Shown here in pieces: positions 16,966 through 26,310 of a stretch of 64,000 nucleotides of DNA. Under the pieces are notes generated by a model. It searched no databases. It saw only the letters and a list, made by a program, of their open reading frames with translations, and was not told the DNA's origin. Made by a program: the position numbers and the translations under genes. Origin of the DNA: UBA2965 sp036526135 (lineage in GTDB: Bacteria; Pseudomonadota; Gammaproteobacteria; Pseudomonadales; Azotimanducaceae). The stretch spans positions 5,611 through 69,610 of the forward strand of contig DATCZA010000061.1 in assembly GCA_036526135.1 (NCBI GenBank), in the 5' to 3' direction. Every line of letters begins with the position of its first letter. Within the stretch, counting starts at the first letter, position 1.

Positions 16966-18213
16966 TCAATTGGGGTGGAGAATCACCGGCAGGTCGAGAT
17001 ACCCCTTGACGAACGACGACTTGACCCTAACCGGCTCGCCCACGAGCTCGACGGTGTGGAACCGGCGCAGTATCTCTTCCCAGAGAATGCGCAGCTGCAT
17101 CTCCGCCACCCGGTTGCCCATGCACCGATGGATGCCGAAACCGAACGCGATGTGCTTGCGCGCGTTCGCCCGATCGATGATGAAGGCATCCGGGTCGTCG
17201 AACATGTCCGGGTCGCGGTTGCCCGACACGTACCACATGGCCACCTTGTCTCCCGCCTTGATCCGCTGGCCGCCAAGGTCCGTATCTTCAACGGCAACTC
17301 GACGCATATAGGCCAGCGGCGTCTGCCAGCGAATGATCTCGGAGCACATGTTCGGAATGAGGCTCAAGTCGTCGCGCAGTTTCTCGTACTGATCAGGATT
17401 CTGATTGAGAGCCAGCACGCCGCCGCTGATGGAGTTTCGCGTCGTGTCGTTGCCTCCGACGATCAGCAGGACCAGGTTGCCGAGGTACTCCATCGGCTCC
17501 ATGTTCTTGGTGGACTCTCCATGGGCGAGCATCGAGACCAGATCGTTGCCGGGCGGCTGGTTGACCCGCTCGTTCCACAATCCCGTGAAATACTCCAGGC
17601 ATTCGAGCAACTCGGCCTGGCGGGCCTCGTCGGTATCCACCAGAACCCCGATGGGGGCAGTCGCCACATCCGACCAGCGGGTCAGCTTGCGTCGATCCTC
17701 GAACGGAAAATCAAACAACGTTGCCAGCATCTGGGTCGTCAGCTCGATGGAGACCAGGTCCACCCAGTTGAACTTTTCGCGTACCGGCAGGGAATCGAGG
17801 ATCGAGCACACGCGTTGGCGGATGGTCGGTTCCAGAGCAGCAAGGTTTCGCGGCCCCGCAACCCCGGCAACTTCTTTTCGCTGGCGATCGTGCTTCGGCG
17901 GATCCATGGCGATGAACATGGGCAGCGGAAAGTCCTCGTCCTGATCGTCCAGAACGATCGTAGGCTCCGAGGAAAAGATCTCGTGATTCGTATCGACGTA
18001 CTTGATGTCGGCGTACTTCGTCACGGACCAGTAAGGTCCGAAAATACTGTCCCGGCAGTAATGAACGGGGTTATCGCGGCGAAGCCGCTCAAAATATGCC
18101 CAGTGGCAGTCGTTCTCGAAGAGCTCAGCCTGGGCGGGATTGATGTCCTCCAGGGGGAGCTGCCACGGGTCCTGCTCTAGAACGTTTGGATTTTCGTAGA
18201 TTGCTTCACTCAT
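16966..18213 (-). CDS. cytochrome P450, CYP153-type (putative alkane or terminal hydroxylase)
   Basis: A 415-residue class I bacterial P450. The heme loop FGFGIHRCMGNRVAE carries the axial cysteine; the I-helix reads GGNDTTRNS and the E-x-x-R motif EIIRW. The segments FIAMDPPKHDRQR, ELTTQMLATLFDFPFEDRRK and TRWSDV, and the heme loop itself, are characteristic of the CYP153 family. Known members hydroxylate the terminal carbon of alkanes, fatty acids or limonene-like compounds. The ATG start removes 68 residues that overlap the ferredoxin gene in another frame. It follows the [2Fe-2S] ferredoxin by 11 bases, its likely electron donor. No ferredoxin reductase is adjacent. CYP153 assignment is from motif memory. 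Confidence 0.9.
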   Translation of the reverse strand: MSEAIYENPNVLEQDPWQLPLEDINPAQAELFENDCHWAYFERLRRDNPVHYCRDSIFGPYWSVTKYADIKYVDTNHEIFSSEPTIVLDDQDEDFPLPMFIAMDPPKHDRQRKEVAGVAGPRNLAALEPTIRQRVCSILDSLPVREKFNWVDLVSIELTTQMLATLFDFPFEDRRKLTRWSDVATAPIGVLVDTDEARQAELLECLEYFTGLWNERVNQPPGNDLVSMLAHGESTKNMEPMEYLGNLVLLIVGGNDTTRNSISGGVLALNQNPDQYEKLRDDLSLIPNMCSEIIRWQTPLAYMRRVAVEDTDLGGQRIKAGDKVAMWYVSGNRDPDMFDDPDAFIIDRANARKHIAFGFGIHRCMGNRVAEMQLRILWEEILRRFHTVELVGEPVRVKSSFVKGYLDLPVILHPN

Positions 18214-18224
18214 ACGCCACCGTT

Positions 18225-18545
18225 TTACATCTGAAACTCGGGTACCCGGACGACCAGCCCTTCGAGCTCGTCGCGGACCGGGATCTGACAAGACAGTCTG
18301 GAGTTGGACTCGCGCTCGGGATTGAGATCGAGCATTTCTTCCTCGCGATCGCCGGGGCCGCCGACCACGTCCGTCCAGCTCGGGTCGACATAGACGTGAC
18401 ACGTCGCGCAGGAGCACTCACCCCCGCAGTCCGCATCGATGCCGGGGACGAGATTGTCGATGGCTGCATTCATGACAGACGCCCCGTTGCTGGCGTCGAC
18501 GACGTGCTCGACGCCGTCGTGGGTGATGAAGGTGATCTTGGGCAT
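18225..18545 (-). CDS. [2Fe-2S] ferredoxin, putidaredoxin/adrenodoxin type
   Basis: A 106-residue ferredoxin with cluster ligands C40, C46, C49 and C86 in the C-x5-C-x2-C...C arrangement of vertebrate-type ferredoxins that serve P450s, plus one extra cysteine at 44 (CGGECSCATCH). It begins MPKITFITHDG, and the end (LVVRVPEFQM) matches the family. GAGGGAGACG precedes the ATG. It is encoded 11 bases upstream of the CYP153-type P450 and 100 bases downstream of an alcohol dehydrogenase, so it most likely shuttles electrons to the P450. The matching reductase must be elsewhere. Confidence 0.93.
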   Translation of the reverse strand: MPKITFITHDGVEHVVDASNGASVMNAAIDNLVPGIDADCGGECSCATCHVYVDPSWTDVVGGPGDREEEMLDLNPERESNSRLSCQIPVRDELEGLVVRVPEFQM

Positions 18546-18645
18546 ACGTCTCCCTCTAGGTGCTCCGAGTGGAAAAACCGCAACGATAGCTAGAATCCCG
18601 TCGGGATAACAGCCTCGGTTTACCCCTAGTTCGCAGGCATCGAGC

Positions 18646-19668
18646 TCAGGCCCAGGGCTGAACGAGCACTTTGCCCTGGACTTCCGGACTGCCCAGATCG
18701 TCGAAGGCCCGAGGCACATCCTCCAGAGCGATCCGGTGCGTGATCATCGCCTCCACGTCCAGCGTGCCGTCGGCGATCATGTTCAGGGATTCCGTGAACT
18801 CGTCAATGCTGTACCCAAGCACGTACTGAACGTTCAGCTCCTTGTTGATTGCGATCAGGGGACGACTGACGTCCTGCTGAAGGCAGACGCCTACCACCAC
18901 GATCTTGGCTTCCCGCGGAGCGTCGAGGAATATCTGCCCGATCATGCCCGGCACGCCCACGCACTCGAAGATCACCAGGCCCTTCGCGCGGGAGACCTCC
19001 GGGACCGCGTAAGGCGAGCCCGCGGCGGGATCCACCACGACGTCGGCCCCCAGGCGCTCGGCCAGAGCTCGCCGACCCGGTGAGAGCTCGGCGACCACCA
19101 CCGGCCCGACGCCCCTCTGCTTGAGGTTTGCGATCACTGCAAGACCTACGGGACCGGCGCCGATGACGAGAACCGCTTCGCCATCGAGCCTTGCTTTGTT
19201 GATGGCGTGGTGGCCGACGGCCATGGGCTCCGTCAGCGCGGCAAGCTCCCAGGATAGCCCAGGGGGTACGGGCATCATCAATCGCTCGTTGAGCAGAAAG
19301 TATTCGGCGAACCCCCCCGGCGCGTCCTCCGAGTAACCGATGGGCTCGAAACCGCCGCCCCGCGGAAGCGCGGGAATGGCACAGACCAAGGTGCCAACGG
19401 GAAGGCGGCGCTGCGTCCCGGGTCCGTAGTCAACGACCTCAGCGCAGAACTCGTGGCCCAGGACCACCGGATTCATGGTGGTCAGGCGGAAAGCGCCCCC
19501 GGACTCGCGGCTGGTCGCCACGAACTCCTCCGTGTGACGGTAGGCATGGAGGTCAGATCCGCATATCCCGCAACCCGCGGACTTGACCAGCACCTCTCCG
19601 AGTCGAGGCTCGGGATCGGGGACGGTGTCTACCCAGATCCGACCATTTTCCATGAGCGCCGCTTTCAT
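18646..19668 (-). CDS. zinc-dependent alcohol dehydrogenase (MDR superfamily)
   Basis: A 340-residue medium-chain dehydrogenase. Catalytic zinc ligands are visible in CGICGSDLH (Cys) and VVLGHEFCAEV (His-Glu). The Rossmann motif VLVIGAGPVGLAVIANL is followed by VVVAELSPGRRALAERLGAD, where Glu at the end of the second strand suggests NAD preference. The four-cysteine structural zinc loop is absent. In this operon it lies between a P450 (21 bases upstream) and the ferredoxin/CYP153 pair, so oxidising the alcohol made by the P450s to an aldehyde is the natural guess. Confidence 0.9.
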   Translation of the reverse strand: MKAALMENGRIWVDTVPDPEPRLGEVLVKSAGCGICGSDLHAYRHTEEFVATSRESGGAFRLTTMNPVVLGHEFCAEVVDYGPGTQRRLPVGTLVCAIPALPRGGGFEPIGYSEDAPGGFAEYFLLNERLMMPVPPGLSWELAALTEPMAVGHHAINKARLDGEAVLVIGAGPVGLAVIANLKQRGVGPVVVAELSPGRRALAERLGADVVVDPAAGSPYAVPEVSRAKGLVIFECVGVPGMIGQIFLDAPREAKIVVVGVCLQQDVSRPLIAINKELNVQYVLGYSIDEFTESLNMIADGTLDVEAMITHRIALEDVPRAFDDLGSPEVQGKVLVQPWA

Positions 19669-19689
19669 GATGATCCGGCGTCTCGGCGA

Positions 19690-20982
19690 TCAGGGCTCGA
19701 TCAAGTCGTAGTCGATGTGCAGCTCCGGCAGGTTGCGGAGAATGAAGCTGGCCTCCGCCTCCGGGGGCGGATGATCGGCCGATAGACGAATCTCGCTCAT
19801 GTGCCGTAGCAGGGTCGGAAAACCCAGATTCAGCTCCTGCCGGGCCAGCGGGGCGCCGATGCAGTGATGAACCCCGGAACCGAACGCCAGCTGCATGCCC
19901 GCTTTCTTGCGGTGCAGGTCGAGCTCGTCCGGATTCTCGAACTGACGACCGTCGCGATTGGCCGCACCGTAGCGGATCATGATCAGCTTGCCTGCCTCCA
20001 GCTCGACGCCGCCGAGTTCGGTATCCTTCGTCACCAGGCGCGGGAGCCCCTGGACGGGTGCTTCCAGCCGCAGGGCCTCCTCCACGAAGGTCCGCGTGAG
20101 TGACGGATCGGCGCGCAGCGCCCGCTGGGCCTCGGGGTTGCGGCACAGCAGCAGCATTCCCCAGCCGAACGTGCTCGTCGTGGTTTCGTGTCCCGCCACG
20201 AGAAACTGGTTGAGGATGCTCAGACACTCGCCATGAGTGAGGTAACGATCCTCGGCCTCCAGCTTGCTGTTCGCGAGGATGCTGATCATGTCCTCGAGAG
20301 GGTCGGTCCGTCGCTCTTCGATTATCCGGACCAGCAGCTTCTGCAGATCCACCCCCAGCTGGGCCCGGCGGACCATTTCTTCGGGCGTGATGGGGCTGAG
20401 CCGGAGACCGGCCGCCGCGGCGGTGGCCGCGTCATCGAAGAACGCTCGGTCGTCCTCGGGAATACCCAGCCGATCGGCGATGATCCTCAGCGGCACGGGA
20501 AACGCAAACGCGTCCATGAAGTCCACCGAGCGGCGGTCAACGAACGTTTCCAGCGTCTCGTCGATGACGGCCTGAACGGCGTCCTCGGCCTTGCGGATCT
20601 GACTGACGGTGAACAGCTGCGATACCAGCGACCGATACTTCGTATGCTCGGGCTCGTCGAGCGTGAGCATCGTGGGTGGGATCTGGATCATCTCGTCGTT
20701 GAGACGGATGAGCTCCGCCTGCACCTCGGGCGGTGCCGATGCAAACATCAGCTCCCGGGAACGGTTGAGGAACAAGTCGAACTTGCTCGAGTAGGTTTCC
20801 GTGTCCTTGATGACCTCGCGCACGAGGTCGTATCGCGTCACAACATGGATATCAAAACCAGGTACGAAGAAAACGGGGGCGTGATCGCGCAGGCGGGCAT
20901 AGGCATCCCAGGGGTCCTTGAGGGTTTCTACGTCGAACAGCTGGATGTCAGAGACATCCCCAGATTGCGGATTGCTGGCCAT
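19690..20982 (-). CDS. cytochrome P450
   Basis: A 430-residue bacterial P450. Heme loop FGSGVHHCIGAPLARQEL with the axial Cys, I-helix FLVAGHETTTST, E-x-x-R in EEALRLEAPV, and the C-helix EPEHTKYR are all intact. I chose the ATG of MASNP because GGGGAG stands seven bases before it; a GTG two codons earlier is possible. It is the first gene of a leftward operon: P450, zinc alcohol dehydrogenase, ferredoxin, CYP153-type P450, SRPBCC. It is divergent from an acyl-CoA ligase gene across 141 bases. It resembles the P450 near the right end of the window (same FGSG-HHC-GAPLAR loop), suggesting related families. Substrate not predictable. Confidence 0.92.
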   Translation of the reverse strand: MASNPQSGDVSDIQLFDVETLKDPWDAYARLRDHAPVFFVPGFDIHVVTRYDLVREVIKDTETYSSKFDLFLNRSRELMFASAPPEVQAELIRLNDEMIQIPPTMLTLDEPEHTKYRSLVSQLFTVSQIRKAEDAVQAVIDETLETFVDRRSVDFMDAFAFPVPLRIIADRLGIPEDDRAFFDDAATAAAAGLRLSPITPEEMVRRAQLGVDLQKLLVRIIEERRTDPLEDMISILANSKLEAEDRYLTHGECLSILNQFLVAGHETTTSTFGWGMLLLCRNPEAQRALRADPSLTRTFVEEALRLEAPVQGLPRLVTKDTELGGVELEAGKLIMIRYGAANRDGRQFENPDELDLHRKKAGMQLAFGSGVHHCIGAPLARQELNLGFPTLLRHMSEIRLSADHPPPEAEASFILRNLPELHIDYDLIEP

Positions 20983-21123
20983 AAGCACACTCCCCGAAGT
21001 TCGTTCGTTCCCGGAGAATTCTACGCCTGCTGCCCGTCGGTTACGAATGGCTGCGGATGCACGACCACGAACGCCCGGCTACCATCAGCCCGGGAAACTC
21101 ATTCGGGGCACGAGGAGAGCGAG

Positions 21124-22677
21124 ATGACGGATCCGTTGACCGAGCTGGCGCGCAGCCAACCGGATAAGCCAGCGCTGATCGACGACCGGCCCGACGGAAC
21201 CCTGCTGAAGTGGACGTACTCAGAGCTGGAAGAGCGCACGAACGCCCTCGCACGGGTCTTTCAGAACGCCGGCGTGGAAGCCGGCAACCGGTTGATCTGG
21301 TGCGGGCCCAATTCTGCATGGGTGGTCGCGGCCGGCATCGCCGCGCGCAAGATCGGCGCAGTCGCCGTGCCGCTGAACTACCGGCTGACCGCAGAGGAAG
21401 CCGCCTACGTGGTGGATAACTCCGACGCCGTGACGGTTTTCGCAGATGCCGGGTACGCCGACCTGTTCGCCGAGATTCGGGACGACATCCCCCAGGTTCG
21501 GGAGGTCCTGATATTCGACGGTCCGGCTGGACCGGGACAGACGTCGGCCGAGGAGCGCCTGGCTCAAGAGGGCACCGAGGAACTCGCAGTGAAAGTCGAC
21601 CCGACGACCTCCGGCACCATGATCTACACCTCCGGGACCACCGGTCGTCCGAAAGGCGCGGTGCGCAAGGACACCGGCGATCCGGCCCTGATTGCCGCGC
21701 TGATGGAACTGATGCAGCTCAGGGGCGACGACGTCTACCTGACCACCGGGCCGCTCTATCACTCCGGACCCAGCGGCTTCATGGCGTTTGCGTTCGCCTT
21801 CGGCAACACCATCGTCCTGCAGCGCAAATTCGACGCCGAGGACTGGCTGCGACTCATCGACAAGTATGGGGTCTCCTTCACCTTCAGCGCGCCGACGCCC
21901 GTAAGGCTAGCCACGCAGTTGCCGCCCGAGACCATCAAGCGCTATGACCTCTCGAGCGTGCGCATCACCATCGCCAACGCGGCTCCGTGGAGCTTCGCGC
22001 TGAAAAAGGCCTACCTCGAGCACTTTCCGGCCGACAGCCTGTTCGAGGTTTACGGGTCCACCGAGCTTGGCGTGAACACCATCATGCTGCCCGCGGACCA
22101 GCTCAGAAAGCCGGGGTCCTGCGGTCAGGCCGCGCCCGGTGTGGAGATCATTCTCATCGACGAGGAAGGCCGGGAGGTCACGGAACCAAAAGTCCCCGGC
22201 GAGGTGTTCATCCGCTCGCCGAGCGTGTTCTCCACCTATCACAAGGCAGAGGACAAGTATCTGGAAGACCGCCGCGGCGACATGCAGACGGTGGGCGACA
22301 TCGCCTATCGCGACGACGAAGGCTTCTACTACATCTGTGATCGCAAGAAGGACATGATCATCTCCGGCGGGGTCAACGTCTATCCGGCGGAGATCGAAGC
22401 CGCGCTGGAGCATCACCCCGACATACTCGACGTCGCCGTGTTCGGAATCCCCAGCGAGGAGTGGGGAGAGAGCGTGCACGCCGTCGTCGTGAAACGCAGC
22501 GGCTCTGGATTGAACGAGGAGGCCATTCAGGCATTCGCCCGGGAGCACCTGGCGGGCTACAAGGTTCCGCGCTCGATCGAATATCGCGACGCGATCCCTC
22601 GCACGGGAACCGGCAAGATCCTCAAGCGGGAGCTGCGCGCGCCCTGGTGGGAAGGGCACAACAGCAGCGTTTCGTAG
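21124..22677 (+). CDS. acyl-CoA synthetase (ANL superfamily AMP-dependent ligase)
   Basis: A 517-residue AMP-forming ligase that would activate a carboxylic acid to its CoA ester. P-loop-like A3 motif YTSGTTGRPKGAV, A5 motif EVYGSTELG, A7/A8 region VGDIAYRDDEGFYYICDR followed by KKDMIISGGVNVYPAEIE, and the A10 lysine in PRTGTGKILKREL are all present, so the enzyme looks complete. GAGGAGAGCGAG precedes the ATG. It is divergent from the P450/alcohol dehydrogenase operon and would fit as the step after alcohol and aldehyde oxidation, feeding CoA-linked breakdown. Chain length or ring preference is unknown. Confidence 0.93.
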   Translation: MTDPLTELARSQPDKPALIDDRPDGTLLKWTYSELEERTNALARVFQNAGVEAGNRLIWCGPNSAWVVAAGIAARKIGAVAVPLNYRLTAEEAAYVVDNSDAVTVFADAGYADLFAEIRDDIPQVREVLIFDGPAGPGQTSAEERLAQEGTEELAVKVDPTTSGTMIYTSGTTGRPKGAVRKDTGDPALIAALMELMQLRGDDVYLTTGPLYHSGPSGFMAFAFAFGNTIVLQRKFDAEDWLRLIDKYGVSFTFSAPTPVRLATQLPPETIKRYDLSSVRITIANAAPWSFALKKAYLEHFPADSLFEVYGSTELGVNTIMLPADQLRKPGSCGQAAPGVEIILIDEEGREVTEPKVPGEVFIRSPSVFSTYHKAEDKYLEDRRGDMQTVGDIAYRDDEGFYYICDRKKDMIISGGVNVYPAEIEAALEHHPDILDVAVFGIPSEEWGESVHAVVVKRSGSGLNEEAIQAFAREHLAGYKVPRSIEYRDAIPRTGTGKILKRELRAPWWEGHNSSVS

Positions 22678-22776
22678 AACCGCAGCCCGGTGACGTGAAG
22701 ACCATCGCGCGGCGGGTGCCCCAAGGCGAAAGAGGCGAACGACCCTGCACCGGAAGCGGCCCAGGCGCGGCCGGCG

Positions 22777-23676
22777 CTAAGCCTGATCCTCCCGGCTGCG
22801 CAGATGGCGAACGAGCTGGGCGTCGTAACGGCTGGTGGCAGAGTGCCGGCCCGTGCGGACCGCCGGAGCCCAACGCGCCCCGCTGCCTTCCGGCCGGTCT
22901 CCCATCACGGTCACCCGCTGAATGACGCGTTCCCCTTCGAAATCGTTCAGAACGAAGTGCTGGGTGCAGCGGTTGTCCCACATGGCGATGGTTCCCTCCG
23001 CCCAGCGGTAGCGCACGGTGAAACGGGGGTTCTGCACCCACTTCGTGAGATAGCCCAGCAGCATGTCACTTTCCCTGGCGTTCATCTCCACGATTCGCCG
23101 GGTGAAATGCTCGTTCACGTAAAGCGCCTTGCGCCCGGTTTCCGGATGCACGCGGACCACCGGATGAATGGCCGTCTGCTCCGGGCGGCCATGGGGCAGC
23201 GCGTCATGCAGGGCCGTGAGGCCCTCGCAGAGATCGCGCATGGGTTCCGAGAGTTCCTCGAACGCCGCGTAAAGGCTCGACCACATGGTGTCCCCGCCAA
23301 CGGTTGGGCATCGCACCATGTGCAGAATCGACATAAGCGCGGGCTCGTCCCGAAAAGTGATGTCCGTGTGCCACTCGTCGGCGACGCCGCCGCGGCTCGC
23401 TGCCAGCTCGAAGAGCTCGGGGTGCTCGGTGAACGGGTTATCCAGATGGGGATGGCCCTCGAGCTCACCGAAATACCGTCCGAACGAGACGTGGTCGTCT
23501 ACGCTGATGTTCTGATCGGGAAAGAACAGGACCAGGTGGTCGAGCAACAGGCTCCGGATCCGGTCCACCTCCTCCGACGTCACCTGTCTCAGATCGATTC
23601 CGCGAACCTCCGCGCCCAGGGCGCCAGCCAGCCGTGCCACCTGCCAATCGCCGACAACATCGAAAGCTTCAGTCAT
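22777..23676 (-). CDS. TauD/TfdA family Fe(II)/2-oxoglutarate dioxygenase
   Basis: A 299-residue non-heme iron dioxygenase of the TauD/TfdA family. The iron facial triad is visible as the H-x-D of DEWHTDITF and the distal His in RCTQHFVLNDF, followed by the 2-oxoglutarate-binding Arg in RVIQRVTVMG. The N-terminal GALGAEVRGIDLR segment is typical. Family members hydroxylate sulfonates, phenoxyacids, carnitine precursors and other small acids. It is the last gene of a leftward run after hmgA and a P450, with an 84-base gap from that P450. Substrate unknown. Confidence 0.9.
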   Translation of the reverse strand: MTEAFDVVGDWQVARLAGALGAEVRGIDLRQVTSEEVDRIRSLLLDHLVLFFPDQNISVDDHVSFGRYFGELEGHPHLDNPFTEHPELFELAASRGGVADEWHTDITFRDEPALMSILHMVRCPTVGGDTMWSSLYAAFEELSEPMRDLCEGLTALHDALPHGRPEQTAIHPVVRVHPETGRKALYVNEHFTRRIVEMNARESDMLLGYLTKWVQNPRFTVRYRWAEGTIAMWDNRCTQHFVLNDFEGERVIQRVTVMGDRPEGSGARWAPAVRTGRHSATSRYDAQLVRHLRSREDQA

Positions 23677-23760
23677 GATCGTCCATCAGATTCCGCGTCA
23701 CGTAGGCAGAGTATATAACGCTTCCGGGCCTGCAAGCCGCCAAGGCCCCTTGTGCCGCGT

Positions 23761-24975
23761 TCACTGCAAGCGGACGTGGAGCGCTTCCAGGCCGCGGAAG
23801 CGGATCCGATCACGATACCGTGGCCGCGCCTGAAGGGTCGCTTCGGGAAACGCCTGGAAAAATCCGCTGAGCGCAAGCTTTCCCTCGATTCGCGCAAGGG
23901 CCATGCCCGCGCAGGTATGGGGACCCGCGGCAAAGGCCAGGTGGGGATTCGGCGCGCGATCGATCAGGAAACGATGGGCATCCGGAAATTTGCGCGGGTC
24001 GCGATTCGCCGCTGCGATGCACAGGGTCACCTGATCACCCGGCGCAAAGCGTTGCCCACACATCGTTACGTTCCCCGTCACCTCACGGTTCCCGAGCTGG
24101 TTGGGGCTTTGATAGCGCAGGATCTCCTCCACCGCCGACTTGATTCGTGAAGGATGCGCAACCAGCAGGTCCCTTTCGGAGTCGTGGGTCAGCAGCATGT
24201 GAACGCCATTGCCGATCAGATTGGTCGTGGTCTCGTGTCCGGCGTTCAGAAGAAAGATGCAGTTGTGCAGCAGTTCGAGCTCGCTCACCTCGCCCCGATC
24301 CTGCTGAGCCAGGAGCGAGGACAGAACGCTGTCCTCGGCGAGGGGGCGGCGCCGACGCTCGGCGATCAGCGTCCTGAGATACCCCAGAAATTCCGTTACC
24401 GCGCGGTTGCCTTGCTCTGCCTCGGATTCGGAGATAGCGGGCTCCAGCGCACCCAGAATGGCCAGCGACCAGCGCCGCAGGTCGTCCCTGTCCTGCGTCG
24501 GCACCGTGAGCAGGCTGCAGATGACTTCCACCGGAATCCGGGACGCGTACGCTTCAATGAGGTCCGCCTCTCCCGCCTCCCCCATCGATGCGAGCAGTTC
24601 CTGAATGCGCCGGGCGAGCATGTCTAGGGTCGGCTGGATCGAGCGCGGCTTCAACGCCTCCACGATGGTCCGCCGAACCCGCGTGTGGTACGGAGGGTCG
24701 TTGAAGACCAGACTCGTCGTGTGATGCTCGTACAGCGGCGAGTCTCCGAACTTCGGCCGGAAGAGGTTTCGTTTGTCCGAAATGAACGCCTCGTTCCGAT
24801 AGATGTCCGAGCACGCGTCATATCCGGTAACCAGCATCGACCCGTCGGGCATCCGGCGGACGGGACCGCCGGCGCGAAGCGCTTCGTACCAGAAAAAGGG
24901 ATCCTCTACGAACCCGGCCGGCGGGTTGCGCAGGTCGAATTCACGAATTTCCGTCTCCGTCGGCACCATCGGCAT
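23761..24975 (-). CDS. cytochrome P450
   Basis: A 404-residue P450 with heme loop FAAGPHTCAGMALARIEG (first residue pair F-A instead of F-G, Cys present), I-helix LLNAGHETTTNL, E-x-x-R in EEILRYQSPN and C-helix DPPYHTRVR. GGGGTGAG lies just before the ATG. It is encoded 39 bases after hmgA and 84 bases before the TauD-type gene on the same strand, an unusual companion for homogentisate dioxygenase. The redox partner is not adjacent. The short length and loop resemble the CYP107/CYP105-like group, but a subfamily cannot be assigned by eye. Confidence 0.9.
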   Translation of the reverse strand: MPMVPTETEIREFDLRNPPAGFVEDPFFWYEALRAGGPVRRMPDGSMLVTGYDACSDIYRNEAFISDKRNLFRPKFGDSPLYEHHTTSLVFNDPPYHTRVRRTIVEALKPRSIQPTLDMLARRIQELLASMGEAGEADLIEAYASRIPVEVICSLLTVPTQDRDDLRRWSLAILGALEPAISESEAEQGNRAVTEFLGYLRTLIAERRRRPLAEDSVLSSLLAQQDRGEVSELELLHNCIFLLNAGHETTTNLIGNGVHMLLTHDSERDLLVAHPSRIKSAVEEILRYQSPNQLGNREVTGNVTMCGQRFAPGDQVTLCIAAANRDPRKFPDAHRFLIDRAPNPHLAFAAGPHTCAGMALARIEGKLALSGFFQAFPEATLQARPRYRDRIRFRGLEALHVRLQ

Positions 24976-25014
24976 CTCACCCCGCCCGTGGGCCGGCCGC
25001 CATCCCCGTGCGCA

Positions 25015-26310
25015 TCACTGCGGCTCGAACATCCGAGGCAGCGCCGCCCAGCAGGCTCGGTAATCGCTCTGCAGGGCCGGGCTTTCCATGGCGAACGCGG
25101 TAGCCGTGTAGGGATAGCGGGACTCGAACATGAACGCCAGCGTGTCGGCTAACTTCTGCGGCTTCAGATCCGCCGAGCTCGCCTTCTCGAAGGCCTCCAC
25201 ATCGGGACCGTGAGCCGCCATGCTGTTGTGCAGGCTGCACCCGCCGGGCACGAAGCCGGTCTCTTTGGCGTCGTACAAACCCCGCACCAGCCCCATGAAC
25301 TCGCTCATGACGTTGCGGTGGTACCAGGGCGGACGAAAGGTGTCTTCGGCGACGATCCAGCGCGGCGGAAAGATCACGAAGTCCGCGTTCGCCATGCCCG
25401 CGGTCTCGGAGGGCGAGGTGAGCACCGTGTAGATGGACGGATCGGGATGATCGAAGCTCACCGAGCCCATGACGTTGAATCGGCCCAGATCGTACTTGTA
25501 CGGCGCCGAGTTGCCTGTCCAGGCCACGACGTCCAGAGGCGAATGATCCATCTCCGCGACGAACAGATTTCCCGATAACTTGCACACGAGCTCGTGGTGA
25601 CCGTCCACGTCCTCAAACCGTGCCGTGGGGTAGAGAAAGTCCCGGTCGTTGGCATATCCGTTCGCGCCCACCGGACCGCGCTCAGGGAGCAGAAACGGCC
25701 AGCCGTAGTTCTCGCAGACGTAGCCGCGAACGGGTGGGTTCGGCACATCGACGGCGAACTTCAAGCCGCGCGGGACGACGCAGATCTCGCCCGGGGAGAC
25801 ATCCAGGGCACCGCACTCCGTGCGAACCAAAAGCGATCCCAGCTGGGGAACGATCAGCAACTCACCGTCGGCATCGTAGAGGTAGCGACGACCCATGGAC
25901 GTAGTCGCAAGATAGACGTGCACGCCCACACCGGCCTGAGTGGCCGCGTTTCCGTTCACCGCCATGGTGATCAGACCGTCCAGGAAGTCGGCCGGCTCCT
26001 CCGGCACCTCTAGCGGATCCCAGCGCATCTGATCGGGGAGCGGCGCGCCCTGGTCAACGGGCGAAGTGCGCAGAAGCCCGGTTTGCATCGGGCGGAAGTC
26101 GCCGTGCATTACCGATGGCCGGATTCGATAGAACCACGTGCGGCGATTGAGGGCCCGGGGCACCGTGAACGCCGTCGAGCTCAGCTGCTCCGCGTACAGG
26201 CCGAGCGCCGGCTGCTGGGGGCTGAAGCGGCCGACGGGGAGCGCACCGGGAAGCGCCTCGGTCTGATGCTCGTTGCCGAACCCCGCTAGATACTCGAGGA
26301 CGCCCGTCAC
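25015..26310 (-). CDS. hmgA: homogentisate 1,2-dioxygenase
   Basis: This 431-residue enzyme opens the ring of homogentisate to maleylacetoacetate in tyrosine/phenylalanine breakdown. The iron ligands are visible as H331 (PPWYHRN), E337 (SEFMG) and H367 (AAHGPD), with the exact spacing of the human enzyme (335/341/371). The proposed base is H288 (SFDHPD). The N terminus EYLAGFGNEHQTEALPGALP is a family hallmark. The start is GTG, sharing its G with the TAG stop of the upstream molybdopterin oxidoreductase gene (TAGTG), so translation is probably coupled. No maleylacetoacetate isomerase or fumarylacetoacetase gene is adjacent. Confidence 0.96.
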   Translation of the reverse strand: MTGVLEYLAGFGNEHQTEALPGALPVGRFSPQQPALGLYAEQLSSTAFTVPRALNRRTWFYRIRPSVMHGDFRPMQTGLLRTSPVDQGAPLPDQMRWDPLEVPEEPADFLDGLITMAVNGNAATQAGVGVHVYLATTSMGRRYLYDADGELLIVPQLGSLLVRTECGALDVSPGEICVVPRGLKFAVDVPNPPVRGYVCENYGWPFLLPERGPVGANGYANDRDFLYPTARFEDVDGHHELVCKLSGNLFVAEMDHSPLDVVAWTGNSAPYKYDLGRFNVMGSVSFDHPDPSIYTVLTSPSETAGMANADFVIFPPRWIVAEDTFRPPWYHRNVMSEFMGLVRGLYDAKETGFVPGGCSLHNSMAAHGPDVEAFEKASSADLKPQKLADTLAFMFESRYPYTATAFAMESPALQSDYRACWAALPRMFEPQ

